A stretch of DNA of 64,000 nucleotides from NCBI GenBank assembly GCA_034687125.1, contig JAQGBZ010000258.1, positions 25,545 to 89,544 on the forward strand. The letters are read 5' to 3'. The stretch comes from Neelides folsomi (Eukaryota > Arthropoda > Collembola > Neelipleona > Neelidae). The notes below the pieces were generated by a model that was not told the DNA's origin, did no database searches, and saw only the letters and a list, made by a program, of their open reading frames with translations. The position numbers and the translations under genes were made by a program. Shown one piece after another: positions 26,107-38,728 of this stretch (positions are counted from its first letter, which is position 1; each line of letters starts with the position of its first letter).

Positions 26107-29100
26107 CTGTTTAAAATTGAATTGATTATCCGCTGCTCAAGTGAGAGTTGTGGAGAATGAGACCAACCCGGCGTTCGAATCTCATCTGAGAAATAAGCAA
26201 ATAAATCCTTATGATAAAAACAACCCAGGAAAGGAGGAATCTTCTAAGAGCCTTCAAGATTTAAACATGAAGAAAACACTAAAATGAACGCAATTGAATT
26301 TAAAGGTCTATTAATAAGGTTTCAAACTCATTTGCTCATCACTAATAACAATTATTACATGGTCCGACATCCCATTAAAACCAATAAGAATCTCAGGTCT
26401 ATGATAATTTCCCACTTTCACAAAATATAATACTTACCTAGTTTAAATAGATATATTATAAGCATATTGTTATAGCATATTCTTTGATTTTAAAACAAGG
26501 AGAAATCATGCAAACGACAAAGAGCTGTTCAATAAATATGTATTACTGACCATTAATTCCTCATCAAGTCTTATGACAATACCCATGAAAATGAAATTGA
26601 AAATAAAACGAGCGGAAATTTAAATTTTAATAATATAACTCTCTCAAACTGCGTCATTGAAGTTATAATATAAGAATAAAAGATCGTGAGATCATGGGCT
26701 TATCTGGGCAATAATTAATTGTAAATATGAAGGAAATAATCATGAAAAAGCATGGCACTATTTATTTTGACCAATTATTCTTTTGTGGCTTTTCAATTTG
26801 CAATATTAATTCTGGACGAAGCGAAGGAGAAAACGACCGTTACGTGAATAAAAAACCAACCTCGTATTCTTTTATGCCAATATTACTTATTATGGTTATA
26901 CTTATTAGTTAGTTAGAATGAATAATAATGCTTTTAATTAATCATTAATTCTACTACGTCTATCCACCCTTTTAGCAAAACAGATGAAAAAAATTAAAGT
27001 GTAAATATAGATTTTGATGTCAATTAACATAATTGGTTAACTGTCATTTGCATTTTATGGTTCAATAATCACTTCATTACAAACCGGTTGGCGACGGAGG
27101 GTTCATAAAGAACGCGTTAAAAAGACAATAATTGCCATTTGGATGTTTCTACTTATCAACGCTAATTTAACAGTTTCTTATATTCAACTTACGTCAATTA
27201 CTATATACTATTTAAATGTAGTAATATAGTATGCTAATAGTTATAGATCATCGAGGCACTATCAATAACCAATATAATTTAAAATTATGTAATAATCAGC
27301 TCAATAACTAATACATTATATAGACGTTTTATTGAACTGTTTTCGCCAACTGCTGCACCTCTAAAGCATATATTAAGAATCTTTAACTCGGCCGCCGTTT
27401 CTGGTTCTTTCCAAATTATTATCACTCTCAGTCAGCTCTTGTTGATTCTCGCTCGTGACCTCACCCTCACTCAAATTTAACTAGATATGCAATACATTTC
27501 TATCACGGCTTATCTGCCATATTCGGAAGATCCTACCCAGAACCACATTTGTCATTTCAAACATACGTCAAATTTCATACAAATGTGTGTCGAAGGAAAT
27601 CCTTCTGGATATACCCATGCATTCATGTTTCAATTTCCCTTTTCATCTCCTTCCGTGTTTACATCTTACACTGCAACTAGGATTAAAAATGAATCCTATG
27701 TCATCCCAAGTGTATCATAGTAACAGAACCTTGTACGGTAAATATCGTATTTGTAATTTTTCGGATGTGTATACAATTCCTATTATTTTTTCCATTTGGG
27801 TTCAGTGGTGGTTGGTGGTAGACAAATAGTCTAAAGGTGACTGCACTCTCATTTAAATTAAGTAAACCTCCGATAAATGATTTATCTCGACGTATCTCAA
27901 CTATTTAAATTTATATGAGGAACCAGATCTCCCCACGATGCATTTTAACCCCCATTTTATCGAACATTGTGTCATTAGGGGAAAAAAGATTTGAGTTTTT
28001 TGAGCCATGTGATCTAACTCACTATGAAATGACTAGACGTGTTGGAGGGAATGTGCGATGATTTCCGCAATCAATCCCTCGCTTGCCTTGTACGAGACAT
28101 TCTCTATTCACAATTAACAAAAACGGCCCTCGCGATCCTTAAAGAACATTCGCATTGCTAATTTATGTAATATACTTTTTGCACATTTTTTAAAGGGAGT
28201 CTGTTTCATATAACTTTAAGCGGCGTCTCTCACGATGACCTTAACTTAAACTCTCATACATGTGTAAATATCCCATGTAAAAGATATTACTACGCAGATC
28301 ATTAACTGATGCATATAAGCTCTGTGTTTACGGGCTATATCATATTAAACTTACTTTCAATGTAAACCGAAGGTCTTTTATAATGATTGATGTACAGAAA
28401 TAAAATGAGATAATGTTCATTCGATATCCTCAAAGTTAATTTTAGCAATTGTGTAAATGGAGATAATTTTGCGTTTATGTGTAAGTAAGTACATTTTAGT
28501 ACATACATAGTATTTATGTATGTCTTTTCAATTAATTAATAATTTACTCACTAGATATTTTACGCAAGACAAGAAGACAAGATACGAAAAATATATGATA
28601 TTCCCAAATAATTAAAGATTTATTTATGTTTTACGTAATAAATATCTGTAAATATCTGTATTATTCATTTAGATAAAATTATAATTAAATTAATAATGAA
28701 CTAATAATATTTTCTGAAAATTCATTTAAATAATATAAAAAGCCATAAAATTTAAGATTCTCTTACCAATTAAGCGAAATGTGGAGCAAAATTAAAAGGG
28801 TCCAAAGTTCCATTCTGATCACAAATTGTCAGTCAGTAGTTGCATTTAAGTTAATCATTGATAATGTCTCTTGAAACTGTTAAAGCTACAAAATACTTTG
28901 GTTGAAAACTCGAAGGTATGTAAAGTAAGGATTTATTTGTGTGCATTTTGTAAAGTGTACATAGAAAAATGTAATTATGAATATCAATTCCAATCAATCG
29001 ATAAAACAGAACCAGAACTTAAAACGCCTGCTTGCAAGTATTAAGGGTTAATTGTAGCTATTCACTTGCCGTTACAAGTACATATCTCATTAATACTCAT

Positions 29101-31058
29101 GTATTTATCATGTAATATATAGGTAAAAGTAATTATTAAATTATGCCTATTTAAATGATGTTTGTATACCTAAGCAGGCAAAAAAGTCGAATTTTGGTAT
29201 CTTGCTGTACAAGTAACTTGTTATTGCACTCCAATATATACTATATTAGTAACAGAATACTCTATATGTACACAGGTGATAAACAATAAAGCTGCAATTG
29301 ACTGCTAATTGACGTTATTCGTTTTCTCTATCACTTTAAACACACTCGGTCGAAAGAGATCTAGACATTACTGGATTCGCACTTGAGCTAAACACATAAA
29401 GCACAAATATAAGGACAATATCTTATTAATATTCTTGAGTAAATAAATAAATTTTAAATTCAAGTGACAAGGATTTAAAACACAATTAGCGGATCAAATA
29501 TTCCTATTTAATATGTATTGGAAGTACTGTGAAGGTGAGTTTTGTATTTACAAGAGGAGACTGTTTGAGATTTGGAGCCTCCTTTGGGAATGTAAATATG
29601 ATCAATTGTTGAGAGGCAAAACTCCTTGGAGTGAATGAAAAGGGAAAGTGGCAGGGATTTAGATTGGGGTTGAAGTAATTACGCTTCACGAAATAAAAAA
29701 ATGCGAGACCTATTTATTGTGAATTGAATAAGGAAGGAGCCACCTTCATTTAATATAAATGCAATATACTGTGAGACACAACTATCTGTATAGGCCACAA
29801 TTAATGACCTTACAACTTGTCCATTGCCCTATATATTAAGAATGTAAGACATGTTCAGAATTTGTACATTCCATACCTGCGTACAATTTAATATGAAGAG
29901 CCAAATCTCCCTTTTCCCTACCTCAATACTTCCACAGTCCACGGCTCAAATGAAACGATGTTCGACTTGAGTTCAGATCCTCCTTCCACTTTCGCACACA
30001 CAATCTTGGTATTCTTCATATTTTCATATTTATACTTCTTTTTTCTTGGTCAAATTAAGATCCTTCGTGGTATAAGCGCGCATATTGTTAGATATACCAG
30101 TTTGTAATTGCATATAGGATACAATCATAAATATAAATGTGGACTTTGGGTATTTAAAATACGCTACAAAGTCCCCCTTCACTCTCATGATGTTAATACT
30201 TATGATGCTATAGGTAGGAGATATACAGTCTTGTACATTCACTTAACCTAATATAACATGAATTTGTTCCCAATTAATAATTAAAGTTTGGTTAAGCAAA
30301 ATTAGTAAAGAGATATTCTGCCACATCCTTTGCCTGATCGATCGGTTTTTATCAAATTACCTTAGAAACATGAATTTAAAACACAGTTCATAATATACTA
30401 AATATACTATATACTTATTGAATGAATCTAATGCTAAAGGTATATTTTCGGTATATGGTTAAATATACATTTTAATTAATTGTATTAGAAACTTCAAAAT
30501 ACAACCAACGTTTTTAGTTAAATCATGCCTAATGTTTTTCCCAAGATTATCGAGATGTTCCTTATAATTTAAAATGGTAAAAAAGAAAAGTAACTGTCAA
30601 CCTGATTGGGCGATTCTTCAATTTCAAATTTATACAGTAAACTTGAAATCCTGAAAGATAATTATTTATAATATACGGAACTTGAATTTTGATTCTTCCA
30701 TTGTCACTCCATGATTAATTCTAACCCTCGATCTTCAATGTTTCTAACTGCGAGTTAGAGTTGAGTAGGACACCCAGTTAGGGTGAGTAGGAGGACTTGA
30801 GATTCTATTTAAATTTAACGTTGGACGACGTCCAACAACTTCCGCAAACGCATTGAAAGGGAAATTAAAATAGATGCGGACTGACCTTCTTTCATTTACA
30901 ATTCCTTGAACCTTCACCTACAAACTGTCAGACAGACCTTAGCTCTCAAAGAAGGAACGGCACTCGGAATCGGTTTCTTAATGTAAAATTCTAATTAGCC
31001 AATTAAAAAATGTTTAATTTGAAAGGATGCCTTTATTATTATTCATTTGAATAATGTT
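26107..31058. other. Gene-poor 5 kb, AT-rich
   Basis: No gene was supported. Short open frames (for example at 27.5-27.8 kb and 29.5-29.7 kb) lack splice context or recognisable motifs. A GC-richer patch at 27390-27480 has CTCTCAGTCAGCTC, an initiator-like sequence, but no coding exon follows clearly. A 17-nt perfect palindrome (GTTGGACGACGTCCAAC) is at 30820-30836. Confidence 0.4.
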
Positions 31059-31360
31059 TACATCATATTGTCTCTATTTTTCAATTATACAGTCACATTA
31101 AATATTTACAGTGACCTTCCATGTCATCTCATAATACATTTTTACAGATTTAAATAAGGAATTTCTAAATTTTATGCATATTTTTAATCAATAATCATCA
31201 TTCAGTTAAAATTAAGCACATATACATCATATTGTCTCTAATTTTTAATCGTATACATTTGTATCGCTTAAACATTTACAATAGTCATCTTTGCCATTAA
31301 ATAATACATTTTTAAAAGATTTAAGTAACACATTTCTAAGTTTTATAAATCTTTAATCAT
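31059..31360. repeat. Diverged tandem direct repeat, period about 164 bp
   Basis: Two copies starting TACATCATATTGTCTCTA-like at 31059 and 31223. They share, in order, ATTTACA, AATACATTTTTA, GATTTAA, ATTTCTAA and TTTAATCA blocks with matched spacing. Copies are diverged, so the duplication is old. Confidence 0.65.
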
Positions 31361-31582
31361 TTTGCCAATTTTCTTTGTTCTCTTTGATTCAGTTTTATCT
31401 CTATTCCACTCGAAGATGTGCATGTATTTAACCATTAACCATAGCCAAGTTCGCATATTATCCATTAGTCCCATTGCCGCTTGTTTAAAAGGCCTCATTA
31501 GTTGTCATCATTTAATTAAAGATGAAATTTTAAATGAAAATGAAAAGTGAAAATGAAAGTTGAAAATTGAAAATGAAAATAG

Positions 31583-31853
31583 GAAAATTTGCGATTTTGA
31601 TCATTGGTCTCCATCTAGTGATGAGTTTCCAAGGGAAAACCTGAAGCTAGGAATTCCACTTTTGCAAACAAAGGAATGTGTTAAAGATATTGAGTCGAGA
31701 AAGAAGAAACCGAAATTGGATTCACCTTTTGAAATTTTAATTCAATTGAGCCCGGCAAGGAAAGACTTCATTTGGTACAATCTCTTGAAGGGGAAGGACG
31801 TGTTTTCCGAGCTCCCGCAGCGAAAATCATTTTCACTTTCTCCCAAATTTTGA
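31583..31853 (+). CDS. Candidate terminal exon of an unidentified protein
   Basis: A frame open from an AG acceptor-like site (AATAG|GAAAATT) to a TGA at 31851-31853 has balanced codon use unlike the AT-rich surroundings, about 90 codons, with a Lys-rich patch (SRKKKPKLDSPF) and LIQLSPARKDFIWYNLLKG. No in-frame ATG starts it and a stop lies just upstream in a GAAAAT-rich run. It must therefore be a 3' exon of a spliced gene whose other exons I did not find, or an untranslated/upstream reading frame of the methyltransferase gene that begins 35 nt later. No family recognised. Confidence 0.3.
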
Positions 31854-31887
31854 GACTAAAGAATCTTTACTAAGGATATCATTCAAT

Positions 31888-33353
31888 ATGGTATGTGAAA
31901 GTTTTAAAACTTTTATTTTTATTTGAATTTAAATTAAAGCAAATCACTGAAAAGTTAATTAAAATATCGAATTATATATAATTTCATTACCTACTAATGG
32001 TTAATATGGTTTTGATTTAGGGTGATCACTGTGCCAATGGAGACAAGACTGAGATGACTGACAAGGAACAGGAAGAGGAACAGGCGATTCCAGCCCCTGA
32101 GCTTTTTCCATCTATCATTGGGCTGAAATCCTAGTAATACGAAAATTTAATATACCTACTTATATTTAAAATAGAACTATTATTCACTTTATTTTTATAG
32201 TTGGGATAGGACGTTTGAGGAAGAGACGATCAACTTCAAAAGTGATCATTTGGAAGGCGAAATCTGGTTTGGTCAGACCATTCAATACAAGATGCTGAGG
32301 TAAAACAATAATTATATCTAACAATTAAATGAATGAATTTTAATAACAACATGGATTAGAGCTATCAAGCAGCATGAGGTTATTGGACGCTTTGATTCTA
32401 TCATCGACATTGGCTGCGGCAACGGGAGATTCTTGGCCCATTTGGTACTAAAATAAACATTTAATATTAATCAATTGTGTTGGAAGACGGTAAAAAAATA
32501 ATATTTTCTTTGTAATTATCTAGGGCCACAACGGCTATCATATCCTGGATGGCATAGATGTTAGCGAAGAGGCCGAAAAAGTATGCAATCTGATGTGGAC
32601 AAAAGAAGGACTACACAAAATTGTCTTTGAAGTATTTAAAACTTAATTTTAAGCCTTTTTTTAAAAAAAAGCTGTTAAATTTTTTTTAAAGTAAATATTA
32701 AATTTAACAGGTCCTTGATATGCTTGAGCCGATTCCCGACAGACTTCTTAAGTCTTACAAATTGGCCATTGACAAAGGGACGTATGACACGATCAGTCTC
32801 ATTCCCGATAGGGATTTAAAGTCGACGAGAGAACTTTACATCTCGAACGTGCATTCTTTGGTCATGGAGAATGGTTATCTTTTGCTTGCGTCCTGTAATT
32901 GGACTAAGGAAGAACTTGCAGACCATTACAGACCATGTAAAAATAATTACAAATAATTAATATCTGATAAACAAAAAATCAATTTTGAGAATGATAATTA
33001 ATTTTTTTAAAATTATTTTAGGGTTTAAGACTATCGAGGCGATTCCAACTGCGAACATCTCATTCGGGGGTAAAGTAGGGAATACTGTGTCGATTCTGCT
33101 CTTGCAAAAGGTTCCAAATCTCTCCACTGAATCAATTCTAGCTGATGGATCGGTTAAGGAAGTCGAAGAATCCGACAAGGTGAAAAAAGTCGAAGAGTTT
33201 CGCAAATCTCGAAAGCTGTCAATACCTTGTAATGAAAACGGAGGTGGAGACAAAGTCTCCACGCACCAGTCAAGGTCTCCTCGCACTCCAACATCCGAGG
33301 TCCGGGCTTGGACTAAAGGTCCTAAGAATTATTCTCCAGAAGACTCCTCGTGA
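31888..33353 (+). CDS. EEF1AKMT2: EEF1AKMT2/METTL10-like lysine methyltransferase, 7 exons
   Basis: Exons 31888-31890 (within), 32021-32133, 32201-32299, 32360-32444, 32524-32631, 32711-32936, 33022-33353 give 966 nt, 321 residues. The first coding exon contributes just the ATG, directly followed by GTATGT. Relatives methylate a lysine of translation elongation factor eEF1A using S-adenosylmethionine. Evidence: S38-Y-W-D41 followed by GEIWFGQ, SAM motif I DIGCGNGRFL at 88-97, GIDVSEEA after it, and IDKGTYDTISL plus LLASCNWTKEEL, PWFKTIEAIP and GGKVGNTVSILLLQK, all characteristic of the METTL10/See1 group. The acidic/Ser-rich tail after residue ~265 is lineage-specific and carries a repeat whose second copy lies beyond the stop. 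Convergent with NUDT5. Confidence 0.9.
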
Positions 33354-33432
33354 CGTGAAGGGTGAATTGCTGACTATCCCGACTAAGGGTCCTGAGAATC
33401 CTCCAGAAGATTCGCCTCGTGATGACGTGAAG
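33311..33432 (+). repeat. Tandem repeat across the methyltransferase stop codon
   Basis: Copy 1 at 33311-33360 and copy 2 at 33381-33432 share GACTAA(A/G)GGTCCT(A/G)AGAAT, CCAGAAGA and CTCGTGA...CGTGAAG. Copy 1 lacks a 2-nt and a 3-nt block present in copy 2 and therefore contains the TGA that ends the protein. Copy 2 is itself open to a TAA near 33453 in another frame. Confidence 0.7.
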
Positions 33433-33453
33433 GATGAAGTGGTGATTTTCTAA

Positions 33454-34151
33454 TTGCCATAATTAAAACGCTCAACTTTCATTATTATTTTGTTATATTG
33501 CCTGTAAATTACTCTTTATAAATTAGAAGTTTTGTGAACAGTCGGGATTAAAATTCAATTAGGCATGTGTAACCTTATATGGATATCTATGTTGAGTGGA
33601 AGTATTGAGAACAGTGTAATAATTACTAGCAAAATTACTTATATGTTAGACCAACACTTGCAATGTTTGAATTGAAATAATGAGTACAAATGCAATATTT
33701 TAATGCGTCAGTATAAGTAATTAATCTTAATGCTATTTCTTATGACTTTTCCTTTAACCTTTTCTATAAAATTTAATTATTTAAATAATGAGTAAAAATG
33801 TACAAAATAAATATGGAAGAAAATTTCAAAATTTATTTAATTAGGAATGTAAAATCATAATTGTAATGCATGGGTGAGTGTAGTTCGTAAGATGAATCAA
33901 TGAATGTTGAGTGATGTGATTTAAGAATAATAAATTGAATTTATACATTTTAAACTTGTTCAATCACTTCACATTTGATACACATAACATTAGAATGATT
34001 AAAGTTAAATATTATTTAAAATATTCATAGTGGTTAAGTTAAGAAGTAATCCTTGTAATAATGAAGGAATTAAAACTGGAGTTTATCGATACAAACAGTT
34101 GAGGCGACTTAGGAAAGTCTTGTCGGATTAAATGACCCAATGGTAAAGTGT
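33454..34151. other. Short convergent intergenic region
   Basis: Holds the 3' ends of the convergent EEF1AKMT2-like and NUDT5 genes. AT-rich, no other feature recognised. Confidence 0.5.
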
Positions 34152-35719
34152 TCAAGTGACTTGCTTCGTGTGCATCCCCGTCCTCACACATGATCCATCC
34201 AAGGGGAGACTCATCTGGGAATTGGAAGCCGCATCAATCTCAGCATCTTTTGCGAACTTCAATCCCATCTGCATCCCGATGGCGAATGCCTCCACTCGCG
34301 AGTCCACGATGTGACCTTCCTTCGTCAGACCTAACATTGAGCAATCGGATTAACCAAACCGTTCATTAACAAAGACATATCTCAATCAATTCCACGCACT
34401 TTCCAGTTTCCCATGGATGTCCGAGACGGGGATCATGAGCAAGTCGACGAATTCACCTTCGCTTGGCTGCGGCTTGGTGTTAATGTTCTCCAACGAGTCT
34501 CCATCGATCTACCATCATGATCTTATAAAATACCAATAAGATCGGATTGGTTTACCTTCACAGTGGCGTAGCGGAGAATGGCGGAAGAACAACTCGGGTC
34601 CATGGACAGCTTTTCGCTCATGTGAGTCACTTCCCCGTGCCAACCCGTTTCTTCGACGAGTTCTCGCAACGCAGCGTCGACGTTCCCTTCGCCGTGCTCA
34701 ACCAGACCTGAAACAAACAAACACTTTCAAGACCTCAGTTCATTGGCCGATGAAGGCAAAGTTGAAATCCGTCTCGTTCAAATAAAATCATACATACTTA
34801 AGTGAAGGGAGTTGGCCTGTTTAATATTTCCTTGCATTGGCTAATGACAGACCATCATCCTATGGCACCAATGATTCAACTATCTATTTCTTATTTTAAT
34901 TCCTAATAAAGTACAAGGTACAGGTTTAATGACTACAGAGCTAAAAACCTCGTCATTAAAACTTTATTTTATCTTCAAATGAACTTTAATCCAACTTGTA
35001 TTATTATAGACTTTCTGTTATGTAATATATCATATCTTACAAGTTTTAGCATAGTCTTTCGTTTGAATGAGATTTAAGTTTTATAAGAACCTACTTCTTC
35101 GCTTGTAATATCTTTCAAATATTCTAATCTTTACTTAATTAACAATATAATACTCCACTAATGAAATAATAACTGAAATTGTAAGTTTCGAAGATCTACA
35201 TAATATTAGTATATTTTCTGGAAATTTTGGATTTTTTTCTTAAAGTATGGGAAATAAGTTAACGCAATACTTGTCTAGCTTTGTCTTTTATCTTACTCTG
35301 AAAATGACCGGAAATAGTTTAATATAAAACAAAGGGGTCAAAATATGGTTAAATGAAAGTTCCTACCTGCAGGAAATTCAATGGTGTACGCATTGAGAGC
35401 TGGTCGATACTGCCGGACGAGGACGATGACATCGAAATGGAGTTGTCGCCTGTAAATGGCAATTGAAGCAACGGCGTCCGTGTCAGTGCCCGTTTCTCTC
35501 GTGACCCTCGTCACGGCCTCCCAAATCCTGTGGACGAAATAAATGAACCACCTTCATTGTAGAAGAGTTGAGGATCTCAATTGCGACTGACCTTTCTTTT
35601 CCGTCAGGGTCAAGGTACTTGATTCTGGATAGTCTGAGCCAGTCTCCCTCATGGACGACATCGTCCTTGAGGAACGTGCAGTGGACATGGTAGCCGTTGG
35701 AGAATGTGGGCCTGTTCAT
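34152..35719 (-). CDS. NUDT5: ADP-sugar pyrophosphatase (NUDT5-like), 5 exons
   Basis: Exons 35592-35719, 35367-35527, 34556-34707, 34400-34508, 34152-34330; 729 nt, 242 residues. It hydrolyses ADP-ribose and other ADP-sugars to AMP and sugar phosphate in the cytosol/nucleus. A perfect Nudix box (G-x5-E-x7-R-E-U-x-E-E-x-G-U) runs from G97 to W119 (GLVEHGEGNVDAALRELVEE begins it). Other NUDT5 marks are EGDWLRLSRIKYLDPDGKERIWEA across the first junction, IVLVRQYRPALNAYTIEFPAG before the box, MDPSCSS, and KPQPSEGEFVDLLMIP. The start at 35719 is the first ATG after an in-frame stop. The C-terminal ~25 residues past the conserved core are extra relative to human NUDT5 (219 residues). Confidence 0.93.
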
Positions 35720-38700
35720 CTTCTTTGCGTCTGGTCCTCTTCGTCCTGGAGACTCCGCTTTTTAAGAATGGAGAGGAGGAAGTGGACGAGTGGAAGGTCG
35801 AGAGGCCTGTGACGCCGAAGATACTTCTGCGACGCGACCACTTCCACAATACCAAACTACTCCACGGGTTTCAACAAGGATAAGTATTTACATATAGGAG
35901 GAACCATGTAATATTTATATCATCTTCCAGATTAAACATTTTATCAAACTATTGGGCTTAAATTCAATGAATAGACATATTGATGTACTTCATCCAATGA
36001 GTTCAACTCATGAGTTCAACTCACTCCAATGCCAAGACGTTGTTAATCCTTTAAAAATTATTGAGGAAGAAAAGAGGGGAAATCTCCGATCATCAGCTTC
36101 ACAAAACTCACAACTTCCGTGTACTGTCCTTAACCAAAACGTCCCTCAATATTACTAACTGCTATTCCATCTTTGGCAAATTCCAACTTTGGACAGATCA
36201 AATAAAGAATGAGATCAAAATTTATTTCGACACTTTTGATAAATAATTTTTGATTCTGATCTTCAGTCTCAATTCTCTTAATTGCTACTTGGCAATCAGG
36301 TACACATATAAATACTATACTGTATTTTTATTACCCCCCTTATGTACTCTATCGAGTATCGACAATATACTTACTTGTGTATAATTAGAATTACATATAC
36401 ATATCTGTTTATGATTATGTAATAGAGTACTATCTAGGTATACAATATATTAGAATTATGATTCGTTAGAAAGTATAAGTGTGTAGATATTTGTATATTT
36501 GTATTTTAGATCTGATTGACAATAATGCTCAAAACTCCAGCTCCGTATTTTGTGTCTGCAAAGCTCTTGTGTGCGCTGTCCCGCTGTCCCTACGTGTTCC
36601 CAACTCTATCAATCAGTGAGTGGTATAAAAGTTGTATTAAAGATGCTAATAGATATAATAGTGAGTAGGTAATTTATCTGACTATAATAATTATACCCAC
36701 ATATACAGAAAATTTATAGGTACATACATGTATATACATATATATATATATATATACATAATAATACATAGGTATGTACACCATATGAATGAATAAGTAC
36801 ATAATATTGATTATTTATGTCATTATTCTCATTATGTGACATTACACTATCTAAGATATAAACAACATTCAATAAATTTATCCTATCACATTCAATATAA
36901 AACCCGTCAATTCTGATTAAAAAATTAAATAGTTAATGAATCCTTGTGCTTAAATTGTCTTAGTCAAAAAACTTGATAATGTAAAATACATATAGTAGTG
37001 GGTACATTATATGTACCTAATAGGTATTTTAAGTAGTTATACGCAGTTTAAATAATACTTTATGATGATGATTTAAAGAAATATAATTTATGACAATTAT
37101 GTAATAATGTGAGTGCCTACCTAAATAGATTTTATGTGTAAGTAACGTCTACTGTATGCTATCTTTTTTAGTATGGACATTGGTACGTGTTACGAATTAT
37201 AATAATAGTTTGGATATAATAGTATATAATAGAAAGAAAAATGGTGTGAAAATGTTTTGGTTAATACTTAAATAAAGTTTATTTTCCTCTTCTTCAGCCT
37301 CAACGGTGAGGCTGAGTTCAAGAGATTTATCGGATTAAATGAAAAAATGATCAACATTTGAAGATCCAAGGTTATTTTGTAACAAATGTGAATGGTATTT
37401 ATAAGGATTATATTGGATATATTGTATGGTAGCGGGTCAGGGGATTCGCCCCTCCAACCTCATCAACCTCCGAGTTTTTCATCATCTCAAACAACCGCAT
37501 CACAATCTCAAAACACCCGCATATATTCACCAAAGCACACAACAGTTACCAGATATGAAGGAGATATTCATGAACGTGCTGATAGGATTGAAATATAGAC
37601 TCAAGTTCTATATTGGTATGCAGTATGTAAGAAATGATTTTGGCAACTACATGAGTATATGGAGTGATTGGAAAATCAATTTTTAATTTTTATTCATTTT
37701 GTAATACAACATTTAGACTTTCGAATCATCTAAAATTATTACGTATTTAAGTATATATGTTTAAACATTATATTTAGATATATGTTTATATTATTGGTTA
37801 ACAACAATAGAGTTTGGAACTTTTATATACATTTGGTCCGCTACTTTTAAATACAAATATTGTAATTTAATAATTAAGATAATGAGGTATAATATTGATG
37901 AATAAGAATAAGTAGCAGCCACTGAATCACAATAAATGTAGGTACAAACAGTTCAATTGACAACAATTAGAATTTAAATTACAATCAAATTTTTGTATCC
38001 CTAATTCGTGTTCAAATTATTTGCACGATGAGAATCTTACATTTAAACGAATTACAGTATCATAATATAGGGATATAATTTATTTATATTAGGTACATAC
38101 TTTATTATAATCGAACTAGCAATAAGTAAGTAGATATATTAATTGTACTTAACTTTATAATAATACCTAGAGTAGAGTATTTACAAATGAATAACTCGCA
38201 AGTACATGTGTAAAATGCCTATAATATCGATATATGTATTTAGATTTGTGTAAGTGTATAGTATATAGTTATTAGGCATACATGTATACATGTAGTATAC
38301 ATACATTGAGGTATGCTTATCATACATACCTACATATATAATTTATTATATTATACTGATGATACTAAATCTCTAAATAGTAAACATATAATGTAACATG
38401 TTATTTATAATTAAAATTTAGCTTTTACCGATAATACACATATATGTATAGCATAAGGTATTAAATTATGTAACATATGTATGAATATGCACATGTGCAT
38501 AGAATATACATTCTGAATAATTACTATAATTAAATTTATATACCTAGTATAAGTAGGAATTAGAGATATAGCGTTATACCAATATGTTAATTAACCTTAT
38601 AAATATTATTGATATTTGTATATATGTACTGTAAAAGATTGCTGATTTTTCACATTTGAAAGGGATATTTAATTATGAAAGTAATGAACAGAAGGGGAAT

Positions 38701-38728
38701 GAAAGATGAAGGTAATAAATTGAGTAAA
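35720..38728. other. Intergenic, strongly AT-rich
   Basis: Mostly TA-rich low-complexity DNA (for example a (TA)n run near 36739-36757). A less AT-rich patch at 37430-37580 on the plus strand is open in two frames with Ser/Thr/Gln-rich content and might be an exon, but no supporting splice partners were found. Confidence 0.4.

Noticed and set aside
27487-27829. Overlapping plus-strand frames of 77-80 codons in the gene-poor region.
   Set aside because: No domain, signal peptide, splice context or promoter; composition matches chance frames.
37392-37686. Ser/Gln-rich plus-strand frames in a less AT-rich patch.
   Set aside because: No partner exons or recognised motif; kept only as a note in the intergenic entry.
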